A DNA stretch of 34,742 nucleotides from positions 1-34,742 of the forward strand of contig JACAEB010000223.1 in the NCBI GenBank assembly GCA_013389075.1. The letters run 5' to 3'. The notes below the pieces were generated by a model, which saw only the letters and a list, made by a program, of their open reading frames with translations, made no database searches and was not told where the DNA came from. Position 1 is the stretch's first letter. Every line of letters starts with the position of its first letter. The stretch comes from Alphaproteobacteria bacterium. GTDB taxonomy: Bacteria; Pseudomonadota; Alphaproteobacteria; JACAEB01. The translations under genes and the position numbers were made by a program. Below are positions 27,123 through 34,742 of the stretch, in pieces.

Positions 27123-28008
27123 GACGGAGCGGCCCGGCACGATCCGTGCGGCGGGCGCCGAAGGGGCCGGCACCTCTCCCTATCGCGGGCCGCTGAAGGC
27201 GGTGGTGTTCGACTGGGCCGGGACGCTCGTCGATTTCGGAAGCCTCGCCCCCATGGGCGTCTTCGTCGACGTCTTCGCCCGCTTCGGCCTCGAGATCACG
27301 ATCTCCGAGGCGCGCGCCTTCATGGGCCTTCCCAAGCGCGATCACATCAAGGGCCTGCTCGAGCTGCCGCGGATCGCGGAGGCGTTCAGGGCGCGGTATG
27401 GCCGTCCGCCTGCGGAAGACGACATAGACGAGATCTATTCCGTCTTCCTCCCGGCCAATGTCGCGGCCATTCCCGCAAACTCCGGCATCGTTCCGGGTGC
27501 GGCAGACATCATCACCCGCCTGCGGGAGCGGGGGATGAAGATCGGCTCGACCACCGGCTACACGCGCGAGATCATGGACGTGATGCTGCCGCTTGCCGCA
27601 AGGCAGGGGGTCCATGTCGAATCCCTCGTCTGTGCGGGGGACCTTGCCTGGGGCCGGCCGACCCCCATGATGATGTACAGGACCTTTCTCGAACTCGGTG
27701 TCTGGCCGGCCGCGGCCGTCGTCAAGGTCGACGATACGCCGGTGGGGATCGAGGAGGGGTGCGCCGCGGGCGCATGGAGCATCGGCGTCGCGGTGAGCGG
27801 CAATGGCTTCGGCCTTTCGAAGGCCGACGCGGATGCGCTCGCCCCGGACGCGTTCGCCGAGCGCCGCGCCGCCGCGGCCGAGGCATTGACGGCGGCCGGC
27901 GCTCATCTCGTGATCGACACGGTCGCCGACCTCATGCCCGTGCTCGCCGCGATCGAGGCCCGGCTCGACACGGGGCGCGGACCGGAGTGGGGGCCGCTGG
28001 AGAGCTAG
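27115..28008 (+). CDS. phnX: Phosphonoacetaldehyde hydrolase PhnX
   Basis: KAVVFDWAGTLVDFGSLAPMGVFVDVF, ARAFMGLPKRDHIKGLLELPRI, GSTTGYTREIMDVMLPLA, VKVDDTPVGIEEG are characteristic PhnX motifs. Confidence 0.95.
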   Translation: MRETERPGTIRAAGAEGAGTSPYRGPLKAVVFDWAGTLVDFGSLAPMGVFVDVFARFGLEITISEARAFMGLPKRDHIKGLLELPRIAEAFRARYGRPPAEDDIDEIYSVFLPANVAAIPANSGIVPGAADIITRLRERGMKIGSTTGYTREIMDVMLPLAARQGVHVESLVCAGDLAWGRPTPMMMYRTFLELGVWPAAAVVKVDDTPVGIEEGCAAGAWSIGVAVSGNGFGLSKADADALAPDAFAERRAAAAEALTAAGAHLVIDTVADLMPVLAAIEARLDTGRGPEWGPLES

Positions 28009-28557
28009 ATGACGTCGCTCGAGGATCTCTTCCGCTGTCTGACGGACCAGGGAAGCCGCCCCTATGACGGCGACTTCGAGGCCGTGACGCAGCTCGCGCA
28101 CGCCCTCCAGAGCGCCATGCTCGCCCAATCCGCGCAGGCCGGGCCCGCCATGATCGCGGCAGCGCTGTTCCACGACATCGGTCATCTGGTGCGGCCGGAG
28201 GCGCGCGAAGAGCTTCTTGCGGGTACGGATGATCGGCACGAAGGCGTCGGCGCGGCCATCCTCGAGCCGATCCTCGGCCCGGCGGTGAGCGAACCCGTGC
28301 GCCTGCACGTGGCCGCCAAGCGCTATCTGGTCACGACGCGGCCGGGCTATGCCGATCGGCTCTCGGACGGCTCCCGCATGACGCTGCGCCTCCAGGGCGG
28401 GGCGATGTCAACGGCCGAGGCCGAACGATTTGCGAGCCATCCCTACGCCCAGGACGCGATCGCCCTGCGGTACTGGGACGATGCCGCCAAGCTCGTCGGC
28501 CAAGACACGCCGCCGCTCGACCATTTCCGGGCGGTTCTCGCGCCGCTGGCGGGGTGA
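28009..28557 (+). CDS. Phosphonate-associated HD-domain protein (PhnZ-like oxygenase family)
   Basis: AALFHDIGHL (HD), LHVAAKRYL, ALRYWDDAAK motifs shared with PhnZ-type mixed-valent diiron oxygenases; directly follows phnX. Confidence 0.85.
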   Translation: MTSLEDLFRCLTDQGSRPYDGDFEAVTQLAHALQSAMLAQSAQAGPAMIAAALFHDIGHLVRPEAREELLAGTDDRHEGVGAAILEPILGPAVSEPVRLHVAAKRYLVTTRPGYADRLSDGSRMTLRLQGGAMSTAEAERFASHPYAQDAIALRYWDDAAKLVGQDTPPLDHFRAVLAPLAG

Positions 28558-28882
28558 GCCGGCCGGGAGCGCGCTGTCGATCGACGCCATCGCCAGGACG
28601 TTGACGCTTATGGCGCCGCTGCTGCGCTGGGTGAGGCGCTAGCCCTGATCGGCGATCGCCATACCGCCGGATGCTCCGCCAAGAGGCAGTTGAGATCGTC
28701 GCGCGAGGGATCGCTCATGCCCGCTCCGCCGCCTCCTCCTTGACGGCCTTGCAATCCGGCCGCTCTTGCTGCTACAAGGCCATTGTTAATGGGTGACGTT
28801 AAATTTGGGGCGCGCAGGATTGGCAGTCTCCGCAAGGGGGCCGATCGGAGACCCGCGATAGGGGCGCCAGAGGAGAGTGGAA

Positions 28883-29959
28883 ATGAAAGCCGCCGTCGCG
28901 AAGTCCGCATTTGTCGCTGCAGCAATTGGTTTCGTTGGGAATGGTTTGCCCGTCTGGGCTGAAACGCCGCTGCCACCTTCGCAGGTGCGGGCGGACCTGG
29001 CGGAGATGCTCAATGGCGACGGGCTGCATGTGGTGCTGTGCGGGACCTCGTCGCCCCTGACCGATCCCAACCGAGCGAACGCCTGTGCGGCTGTCATCGC
29101 GGGTCCGGACATCTACATCATCGATACCGGACCGGACTCCTGGGAGGTGGTCGCCCGGACGGGTCTGCCAGGCGCGCAGATTTCAGCGATCTTTCTTACC
29201 CATTTTCACTCCGATCATATCGGCGCGCTGGGCGAGTTCCGCATGAACACCATGGTGGCCGGCCGGAACGAGATGCTTCCTGTCTACGGCCCTGTGGGCG
29301 TCTCCCGCGTGGTGGAAGGGTTCAATGCGGCCTATGCGATCGATGCCAAGTATCGCTTCGAGCATCATGGCGTCGAGGTGATCGATGTCGAGGCCGCGCC
29401 GATGGTTCCGCACGAGTTCGGGTCAGGCTTTGGCGCGGAGCTCGATAAAGAAGAGGTCATCCTTGAGCGCGACGGGCTGAAAGTGACGGCCTTTCAGGTC
29501 GATCATGACCCTGCCCATCCTGCGGTCGGTTACCGCTTCGACTACAAGGGACGATCGGTTGTGATTGGCGGCGACACGGCGAAATCGGCCAATCTGGTGG
29601 AGAATGCGAAGGGTGCGGACATTCTCGTCTGCGATTCGCTTTCCGTGCCGATCATCCGCTTTTTACAGCAAAGCCAGAGCGCGGTCGGCAACAGTCGGCT
29701 TGCCAAGATCCTGGAGGATATCCAGTCCTATCATGCATCGCCGATCCAGTGCGCGGAGATGGCGAATGAAGCCGGCGTCGGCCTGCTTCTGTACACCCAT
29801 CACATCCCGTCAGCGCAGGTGACGAACCCGGTCTACATGCAGGGTGTGTCCGACGTGCGCCCGGCGGAGACGTGGCGTATCGGCAACGACGGCACACGCG
29901 TCTCGCTGCCGGTCGGGACTGGGGAGATGGCGATCAGCGAAATGCTGGAAGCCCAATGA
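28883..29959 (+). CDS. Secreted MBL-fold metallohydrolase (RNase Z/AtsA-like)
   Basis: Signal-like N-terminus MKAAVAKSAFVAAAIGFVGNGLPVWAE; FLTHFHSDHIGAL (HxHxDH); FQVDHDPAHPAVGYRFDYKGRSVVIGGDTAKS; LLLYTHHIP. Confidence 0.85.
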   Translation: MKAAVAKSAFVAAAIGFVGNGLPVWAETPLPPSQVRADLAEMLNGDGLHVVLCGTSSPLTDPNRANACAAVIAGPDIYIIDTGPDSWEVVARTGLPGAQISAIFLTHFHSDHIGALGEFRMNTMVAGRNEMLPVYGPVGVSRVVEGFNAAYAIDAKYRFEHHGVEVIDVEAAPMVPHEFGSGFGAELDKEEVILERDGLKVTAFQVDHDPAHPAVGYRFDYKGRSVVIGGDTAKSANLVENAKGADILVCDSLSVPIIRFLQQSQSAVGNSRLAKILEDIQSYHASPIQCAEMANEAGVGLLLYTHHIPSAQVTNPVYMQGVSDVRPAETWRIGNDGTRVSLPVGTGEMAISEMLEAQ

Positions 29960-29999
29960 TCTCCGCGCCAAACGGTGCCATCTGATCTTGAAGGAAATT

Positions 30000-30076
30000 T
30001 GGTAGCGGAGGAGGGACTTGAACCCCCGACACGCGGATTATGATTCCGCTGCTCTAACCAGCTGAGCTACTCCGCC
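30000..30076 (-). tRNA. tRNA-Met(CAT), elongator-type
   Basis: Reverse complement GGCGGAGTAGCTCAGCTGGTTAGAGCAGCGGAATCATAATCCGCGTGTCGGGGGTTCAAGTCCCTCCTCCGCTACCA folds as a cloverleaf; anticodon loop ATCATAA; CCA encoded. Confidence 0.93.
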
Positions 30077-30103
30077 ACGCTCTCGCCCGCGCCCGGCCTG
30101 CGG

Positions 30104-30129
30104 CCCGTGCCCATGAGGATGGGCATGGG
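30104..30129. terminator. Hairpin between tRNA-Met and the PQQ dehydrogenase gene
   Basis: CCCGTGCCCAT (30104-30114)/ATGGGCATGGG (30119-30129), 11-bp stem with one G-U; function uncertain. Confidence 0.3.
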
Positions 30130-30338
30130 GCGAGGCGATGCATATAGACAAAACTCGGCGCCGCAGCAAGGCGCGCGGGACCGGGTGCAGACCTGCGGCG
30201 GCTCCTCGGCCGGCGGAGACGAGCGCCGGCGCGGGGCGGGACGACCCGGCTCCGTTTTGACCCGCGATGCGATAGACTTCTGAGGCGCGTCCTTAAGGGG
30301 TGGCCCCTGGGACCTCATCGTGACTGGCGGGGATCGGC

Positions 30339-32186
30339 GTGAGCAAGGCAGGAAAGACGGGGCGCCGCGTGCGCCTCAGCGTGGCGGCCTCTATCCTTGC
30401 TCTGGCCGCGCTCGCGCCGGCCCGGGCGGAGGAGGCCGGGGAGCTGTTCGAGCGGGCCTGTGCGAGCTGCCATTCGGGCGCCATTCCGAACGTGCCGACG
30501 CGCGAGGCGCTCGAAGGTTTCTCGCCGGAGGCCATTCTCGAGTCGCTCGAGACCGGCAAGATGGCGGCTCAAGGCGAGGCCCTGTCGGCCGAGGAGCGCC
30601 GCGCGCTCGCCGAATATCTCTCGGGCGCGCCGCTCGCGGAGACCGTGGCGGCGGACGGGGCGGGACGCTGCGGTGGGGACCGGAGGCCCGATCCCGACGG
30701 CGCCGTGCCGTGGCGCGGCTGGGACAATGGCCCTGACAATCAGGCCTTCCAGAGCGAGGCGCTCGCGGGGCTCACGGCGGCGGAGGTGCCGCGCCTTGCC
30801 CTCAAATGGGCCTTCGGCGTGCCCGGTGCGAGCTCCATGCGCAGCCCGCCCACGCTCGCGGGCAACATGCTCCTCCTCGGCGGCATGGATGGCGCCGTCT
30901 ATGCGCTCGACCGGGAGAGCGGCTGTCTCTTCTGGCGGACCGGAATCGGCAGCCCCGTGCGCACGGCGATCGAGATCGACCGCCTCGCCGATGGCCGCAT
31001 GGTCGGCTATTTCGGCGATGGCCGGGCGGCGGCGCATGCGATCGAGCTCAGGACCGGCACCGTCCTTTGGTCGCGGCGTCTCCACGAGCACAGGCTCGCC
31101 GTCATCTCGGGCAGCCCCAAGGCGCATGCGGGGCGGGTCTATGTGCCGGTCTCCTCCTTCGAGGTCTCGGCGGCGGCGCGCCCGGACTATCCGTGCTGCA
31201 CCTTCCGGGGCGCGGTGGCGGCTCTCGACGCGGCCACGGGCGAGCCCGTCTGGCGCACCTTCACCGTGGCGGGCGAGGCAAAGTCCACGGGCCGATCACG
31301 CGCCGGTACACAGACCTATGGCCCCGCCGGGGCGCCGGTCTGGGCGACACCGGCGATCGTGCCCGAGCTCGGGCTCCTCGTGATCGGCACCGGGCAGAGC
31401 TACACCTCGCCGGCGACTCCCGCATCCGACGCGCTGGTCGCGCTGTCCCTCGCCGACGGCGCGCCGCGCTGGATCCATCAGGCGACGCCCGGTGACGCGT
31501 GGAACGCGGCCTGCGCACGGGGCGGCGGGGCCAATTGTCCGAGCGAGGACGGACCGGATTTCGACTTCGGCGCCGCGCCCGTGATCGTGTCCGTCGGCGG
31601 GCGGACGGTCGTGATCGGCGGCCAGAAGTCGGGGGTCGTCCATGCGCTCGATGCGGTCGACGGCGCGGTCCTGTGGAAGACCAAGATCGGCCGGGGCGGG
31701 GCGCTCGGCGGCATCCATTTCGGTGTCGCGAGCGATGGCGCGCGCGCCTTCGCCGCCGTTTCCGATCGCGGTTTCGGCGGGACGCAGGCCGGCGGCGAGG
31801 CCCGCCCGGGCCTCGTCGTGCTCGACCTCGCGGAGGGACGGGAGCTCTGGCGCTTCGACGATCCGGCGGACTGCCCCGGGCTACGCGGCCGCTGCCGCTC
31901 CATCGCCGGCTTCTCGGCGAGCCCCGCCGCCCTTCCGGGCGTCGTCTTCGCCGGCGCTCTCGACGGCACGATCCGCGCATTCGACGCCGTGAGCGGGGCC
32001 GTCCTCTGGTCGGCCGCCACCCAGCGCGCCTTCGACACCGTCAACGAGGTGACGGCGCGCGGGGGAAGCATCGACGCCGGCAGCCCGGTCATCGCCGATG
32101 GCCATGTCTATGTGATGTCGGGCTATCAGAGCTTCAATCAGGTCGCGGGCAACGTGCTCCTCGCCTTCACCGTGGACGGACGATAG
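30339..32186 (+). CDS. Quinohemoprotein with N-terminal cytochrome c domain and PQQ-type beta-propeller (polyvinyl alcohol dehydrogenase-like)
   Basis: GTG start; signal peptide; CASCH heme motif with GKMAAQG; propeller repeats GAVYALDRESGCLFWR, GAVAALDAATGEPVWRTF, GVVHALDAVDGAVLWKTKIGRGG, GTIRAFDAVSGAVLWS; vicinal Cys YPCCTFRG. Confidence 0.85.
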   Translation: MSKAGKTGRRVRLSVAASILALAALAPARAEEAGELFERACASCHSGAIPNVPTREALEGFSPEAILESLETGKMAAQGEALSAEERRALAEYLSGAPLAETVAADGAGRCGGDRRPDPDGAVPWRGWDNGPDNQAFQSEALAGLTAAEVPRLALKWAFGVPGASSMRSPPTLAGNMLLLGGMDGAVYALDRESGCLFWRTGIGSPVRTAIEIDRLADGRMVGYFGDGRAAAHAIELRTGTVLWSRRLHEHRLAVISGSPKAHAGRVYVPVSSFEVSAAARPDYPCCTFRGAVAALDAATGEPVWRTFTVAGEAKSTGRSRAGTQTYGPAGAPVWATPAIVPELGLLVIGTGQSYTSPATPASDALVALSLADGAPRWIHQATPGDAWNAACARGGGANCPSEDGPDFDFGAAPVIVSVGGRTVVIGGQKSGVVHALDAVDGAVLWKTKIGRGGALGGIHFGVASDGARAFAAVSDRGFGGTQAGGEARPGLVVLDLAEGRELWRFDDPADCPGLRGRCRSIAGFSASPAALPGVVFAGALDGTIRAFDAVSGAVLWSAATQRAFDTVNEVTARGGSIDAGSPVIADGHVYVMSGYQSFNQVAGNVLLAFTVDGR

Positions 32187-32206
32187 CGCCGGCCCGCACC
32201 GTCTCC

Positions 32207-33310
32207 TCAGGGGCGCCGCGAGAGGGAGAAGCCGCCCTCGGGATCGGCGCCGTCGGCGGGGGAGAGGAGCCCTTCGGCCTGAAGGGCCGCCGCGAAGGCG
32301 CGGGCGAAGGCCGCCTTGTCCCGCTGGTCGATGTGGGACCCGTCGACGGGGATCGTGGCCAGCAGTCCGGGCACGTCCTCGAAATGCACGGACGTGGCCG
32401 ACACGGAGGCGGCCATCACATCCCAGTACCGGTCGCGGGGAAAGAGGGCTTCCTCGATCTTCAGGATCTCGCCCCCCGACGGCATCCGCACGAGGACGAC
32501 CCGCCCTCCGCGCGCCTCGATGGCGGCGATGTGCGTCTGCAGCTCGGCCACGAGCCTCAGCCATTCCGCGGCGTCCGGCGGGTTCGCCCGCGCGGCCAGC
32601 CGGCGCGCCGACCGCAGCAGGATGTCGCGGCTGTAGGCGACGCCGATCCGCGCGAAATCGATGCGCTGCTCGCGATCCCGCGTCGTGATGAGCGAGTCGG
32701 GCATGTTGAACGGCCGCCCGATCGCGATCAGGTGGCGGACGATGCGGCGCAGCTTGTAATGGCTGTCGGCGAGCACGAAGCAGGCCGAAATGGCATCCGC
32801 GATGGCCGCGTCGATCGCCTCGGCCCAGTTCCAGCGCTCGTGATAATAGGCGACGAGGCCTTCCTGCTCCTCGCGCCCGTGGCCCGGCACGATCCAGTGC
32901 GGCAGCAGCGAGACGATGACGAGGCCGCGAAACTCCGACCTCTCCGCGATGTCGGCAAGCGCGGCATAGGGCGCTCGGCCGGCCCAGGCGAGATTGTGGA
33001 TCGCCACATCGCCCGCCGCCGCCCGCAGCTCGTCATGGGAAAGGCCCGCCTGGATCCGCGAGGCCCCGAGGATCGCGATCGATCGCGGATCGTCATCGCG
33101 CGCAAGCTCGGCGCGCACGCGCGCCCAGCGGGCCGGCGTATCGTCGAAGCTGACCTCGGCTCCGAGCGCGCGCAGCCAGATCTCGAGGCCCGCGATCAGG
33201 CCGAGCGTGAGACAGGCGGAAAGTCCGAGGACGGACAGCCAGCCCATCCGCCGCGCGCGGGACGGGCACTGTGCGCAGGTCTCAGAACTGGAAGTAGATG
33301 AAGGCTTCAT
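32207..33310 (-). CDS. SGNH/AlgJ-like membrane-anchored protein, probable partner of the MBOAT acyltransferase; start uncertain (33247-33337)
   Basis: N-terminal TM segment MGWLSVLGLSACLTLGLIAGLEIWL; SIAILGASRIQAGLSHDELRAAAGDVAIHNLAWAG; C-terminal DGSHIDQRDKAAFARAFAAAL; overlaps the MBOAT stop if 33310 is used. Confidence 0.65.
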   Translation of the reverse strand: MKPSSTSSSETCAQCPSRARRMGWLSVLGLSACLTLGLIAGLEIWLRALGAEVSFDDTPARWARVRAELARDDDPRSIAILGASRIQAGLSHDELRAAAGDVAIHNLAWAGRAPYAALADIAERSEFRGLVIVSLLPHWIVPGHGREEQEGLVAYYHERWNWAEAIDAAIADAISACFVLADSHYKLRRIVRHLIAIGRPFNMPDSLITTRDREQRIDFARIGVAYSRDILLRSARRLAARANPPDAAEWLRLVAELQTHIAAIEARGGRVVLVRMPSGGEILKIEEALFPRDRYWDVMAASVSATSVHFEDVPGLLATIPVDGSHIDQRDKAAFARAFAAALQAEGLLSPADGADPEGGFSLSRRP

Positions 33311-34709
33311 TCTCTCCTCCGACGAGCGCGATCGCACTCATCATCAGCGTGACGAGCGCGAGGCGGGCGGGGATCGGCAGGGTTTCGGCGATGGTCGCGA
33401 GCCGGCGCCGGCGCAAGGCGATGTGCAGGGACATCAGCACCACATGCGTGAGGGCGAGGATCGCGAAGTCTCCGGTGCTCGGGTAGAGGTTGAGTTCGGC
33501 GGGCCGGACGAGGCTCGCCCAGAGGTCGGCCGTGTGGTCGAGGTCGCGCGCCCGGAACAGCGAGCCCGAGAAGGCGAACAGGCCGGCGGTGATCAGGATG
33601 AAGCAAAGCTTCATCGCGCGCCCCTGCCAGATCGTCCAATGGCCGACGATCCGTCTCAGGACGGTTTCCAATGCCAGTATCGCGCCGTTATAGGCGCCCC
33701 AGAGAATGAACGTCCATCCGGCCCCGTGCCACAGGCCGATCAGCGTCATGGTGGCGAGCTGGGCGGGCAGGATGCGGGCAAGCGAATGGCGGCCCTTTCC
33801 CCGTCCGCGCAAGGGCGCGTAGACGTAGTCGCGGAACCAGCTCGACAGTGAGATGTGCCAGCGCTGCCAGAGATCCCGGTATCCGATGGAGGCTGCCGGC
33901 GCGCGGAAATTCTCGGGAAGCGAGAATCCGAGACACTGGGCGAGCCCGATGGCGATGAGCGAATAGCCGGAGAAGTCGCACAGGATCTGGACGCCGAAGG
34001 CGCTGAGGCCGGCAATGACGGTGATGGCCGGGAGCAGCCCTTCCGCCGCGAAGACGCGATCGGTGATCGGCGCCATCAGCCCGTCGGCGACGAAGACCTT
34101 CTGGAAAAGGCCGATCAGGACGAGGGTCAGCCCCCAGCCGAAGGCCTCGGCCGTGATGGCCGGCGGCTGCGCGAGCTGAGGCATGAACTTCCGTGCCCGA
34201 ACGATTGGCCCCGCGACGAGCTGGGGGAAGAAGGTGACGTAGAGGGCGAAATCGGCGAGCGAGCGGGTCGGCGCGATGCGTCCCCGATAGACGTCGATCG
34301 TATAGCTGAGGGTCTGGAAGGTGTAGAACGAGATGCCGATCGGCAGCAGCACCGACCATTCCATCGGCTCGTACACGATGCCGATGCGGGCAAGCAGCGC
34401 CGTCCCCTCCGCGAGCGCGAAGCCGCCATATTTGAAGTAGCTGAGAACGCCGAGATTGCCCGCAAGGCTTAGCATCAGGAAGGCCTGACGGCCGAGCCGG
34501 CCACGGGCGGCCGCCAGGCGCTGCGCCGCCCAGAAATCGAGAAGGGTCGAGGCGAGGATCAGCAGGAGGTAGGGCGCGTTCCAGGCGGCGTAGAAGAGAT
34601 AGCTCATCGCCAGGAGGAACAGCTTGCGGACCCTCCACGGCAGACCGAGGAAGTAGACCGCGAAGACGACCAGCGCGAACGCGCCGAAGACATAGCTGTT
34701 GAACAGCAC
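33282..34709 (-). CDS. MBOAT-family O-acyltransferase (AlgI-like)
   Basis: MLFNSYVFGAFALVVFAVYFLGLPWRVRKLFLLAMSYLFYAAWNAPYLLLILASTLLDFWAA, LPIGISFYTFQTLSYTIDVYRG, FPQLVAGPIVRARKFMPQL, LIGLWHGAGWTFILWGAYNG. Confidence 0.93.
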   Translation of the reverse strand: MLFNSYVFGAFALVVFAVYFLGLPWRVRKLFLLAMSYLFYAAWNAPYLLLILASTLLDFWAAQRLAAARGRLGRQAFLMLSLAGNLGVLSYFKYGGFALAEGTALLARIGIVYEPMEWSVLLPIGISFYTFQTLSYTIDVYRGRIAPTRSLADFALYVTFFPQLVAGPIVRARKFMPQLAQPPAITAEAFGWGLTLVLIGLFQKVFVADGLMAPITDRVFAAEGLLPAITVIAGLSAFGVQILCDFSGYSLIAIGLAQCLGFSLPENFRAPAASIGYRDLWQRWHISLSSWFRDYVYAPLRGRGKGRHSLARILPAQLATMTLIGLWHGAGWTFILWGAYNGAILALETVLRRIVGHWTIWQGRAMKLCFILITAGLFAFSGSLFRARDLDHTADLWASLVRPAELNLYPSTGDFAILALTHVVLMSLHIALRRRRLATIAETLPIPARLALVTLMMSAIALVGGENEAFIYFQF

Positions 34710-34742
34710 CTGGCGGACCCTCTGGGCCCGGTCCCGGGCCCC

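Noticed and set aside
28558-28760. Possible att-like copy of the tRNA-Met 3' end on the far side of the MBL gene
   Set aside because: Only short GGAGGAGG-type similarity; no convincing direct repeat by eye.
28788-28801. TTAA...TTAA pair upstream of the MBL gene as a CtrA box
   Set aside because: Spacer is 9 nt rather than 7.
1-34742. CRISPR arrays, transposases, integrases, toxin-antitoxin pairs
   Set aside because: No regularly spaced repeats or recognisable protein families of these types were seen.

Overview
High-GC window, probably alphaproteobacterial, judged from a SciP/DUF1153 gene next to flagellar genes and from CtrA-like boxes. Left to right: (1) sciP and a flagellar hook block: fliK-flgD-flgE on minus, flgK-flgL on plus, then mnmA. 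(2) A small secreted protein and a Popeye-like membrane protein. (3) A GlxA/AraC-type regulator divergent from an AurF-like diiron protein. (4) A TauD/TfdA dioxygenase and amidohydrolase pair, a DUF4142/ferritin-like pair, and a dienelactone-hydrolase-like protein. (5) A cytochrome bd (CIO-type) operon with a 35-aa DUF2474-like ORF whose correct start is not in the ORF track. (6) A probable 2-aminoethylphosphonate (AEP) locus: divergent class III aminotransferase, then binding protein, ATPase, fused permease, FAD oxidoreductase, PhnX and a PhnZ-like HD protein; no PhnW or PhnY is visible beside it. (7) A compositionally different MBL-fold gene next to tRNA-Met(CAT). (8) A cytochrome c/PQQ-propeller dehydrogenase resembling polyvinyl alcohol dehydrogenase. 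(9) An SGNH-like/MBOAT O-acetylation pair. No CRISPR array, transposase or integrase was seen. The most notable observations are three CtrA-like boxes upstream of sciP, the AEP locus with an altered motif in its HD protein, palindromes in divergent promoters, and an internal duplication in FlgK. All family calls come from reading the translations; no searches were run.
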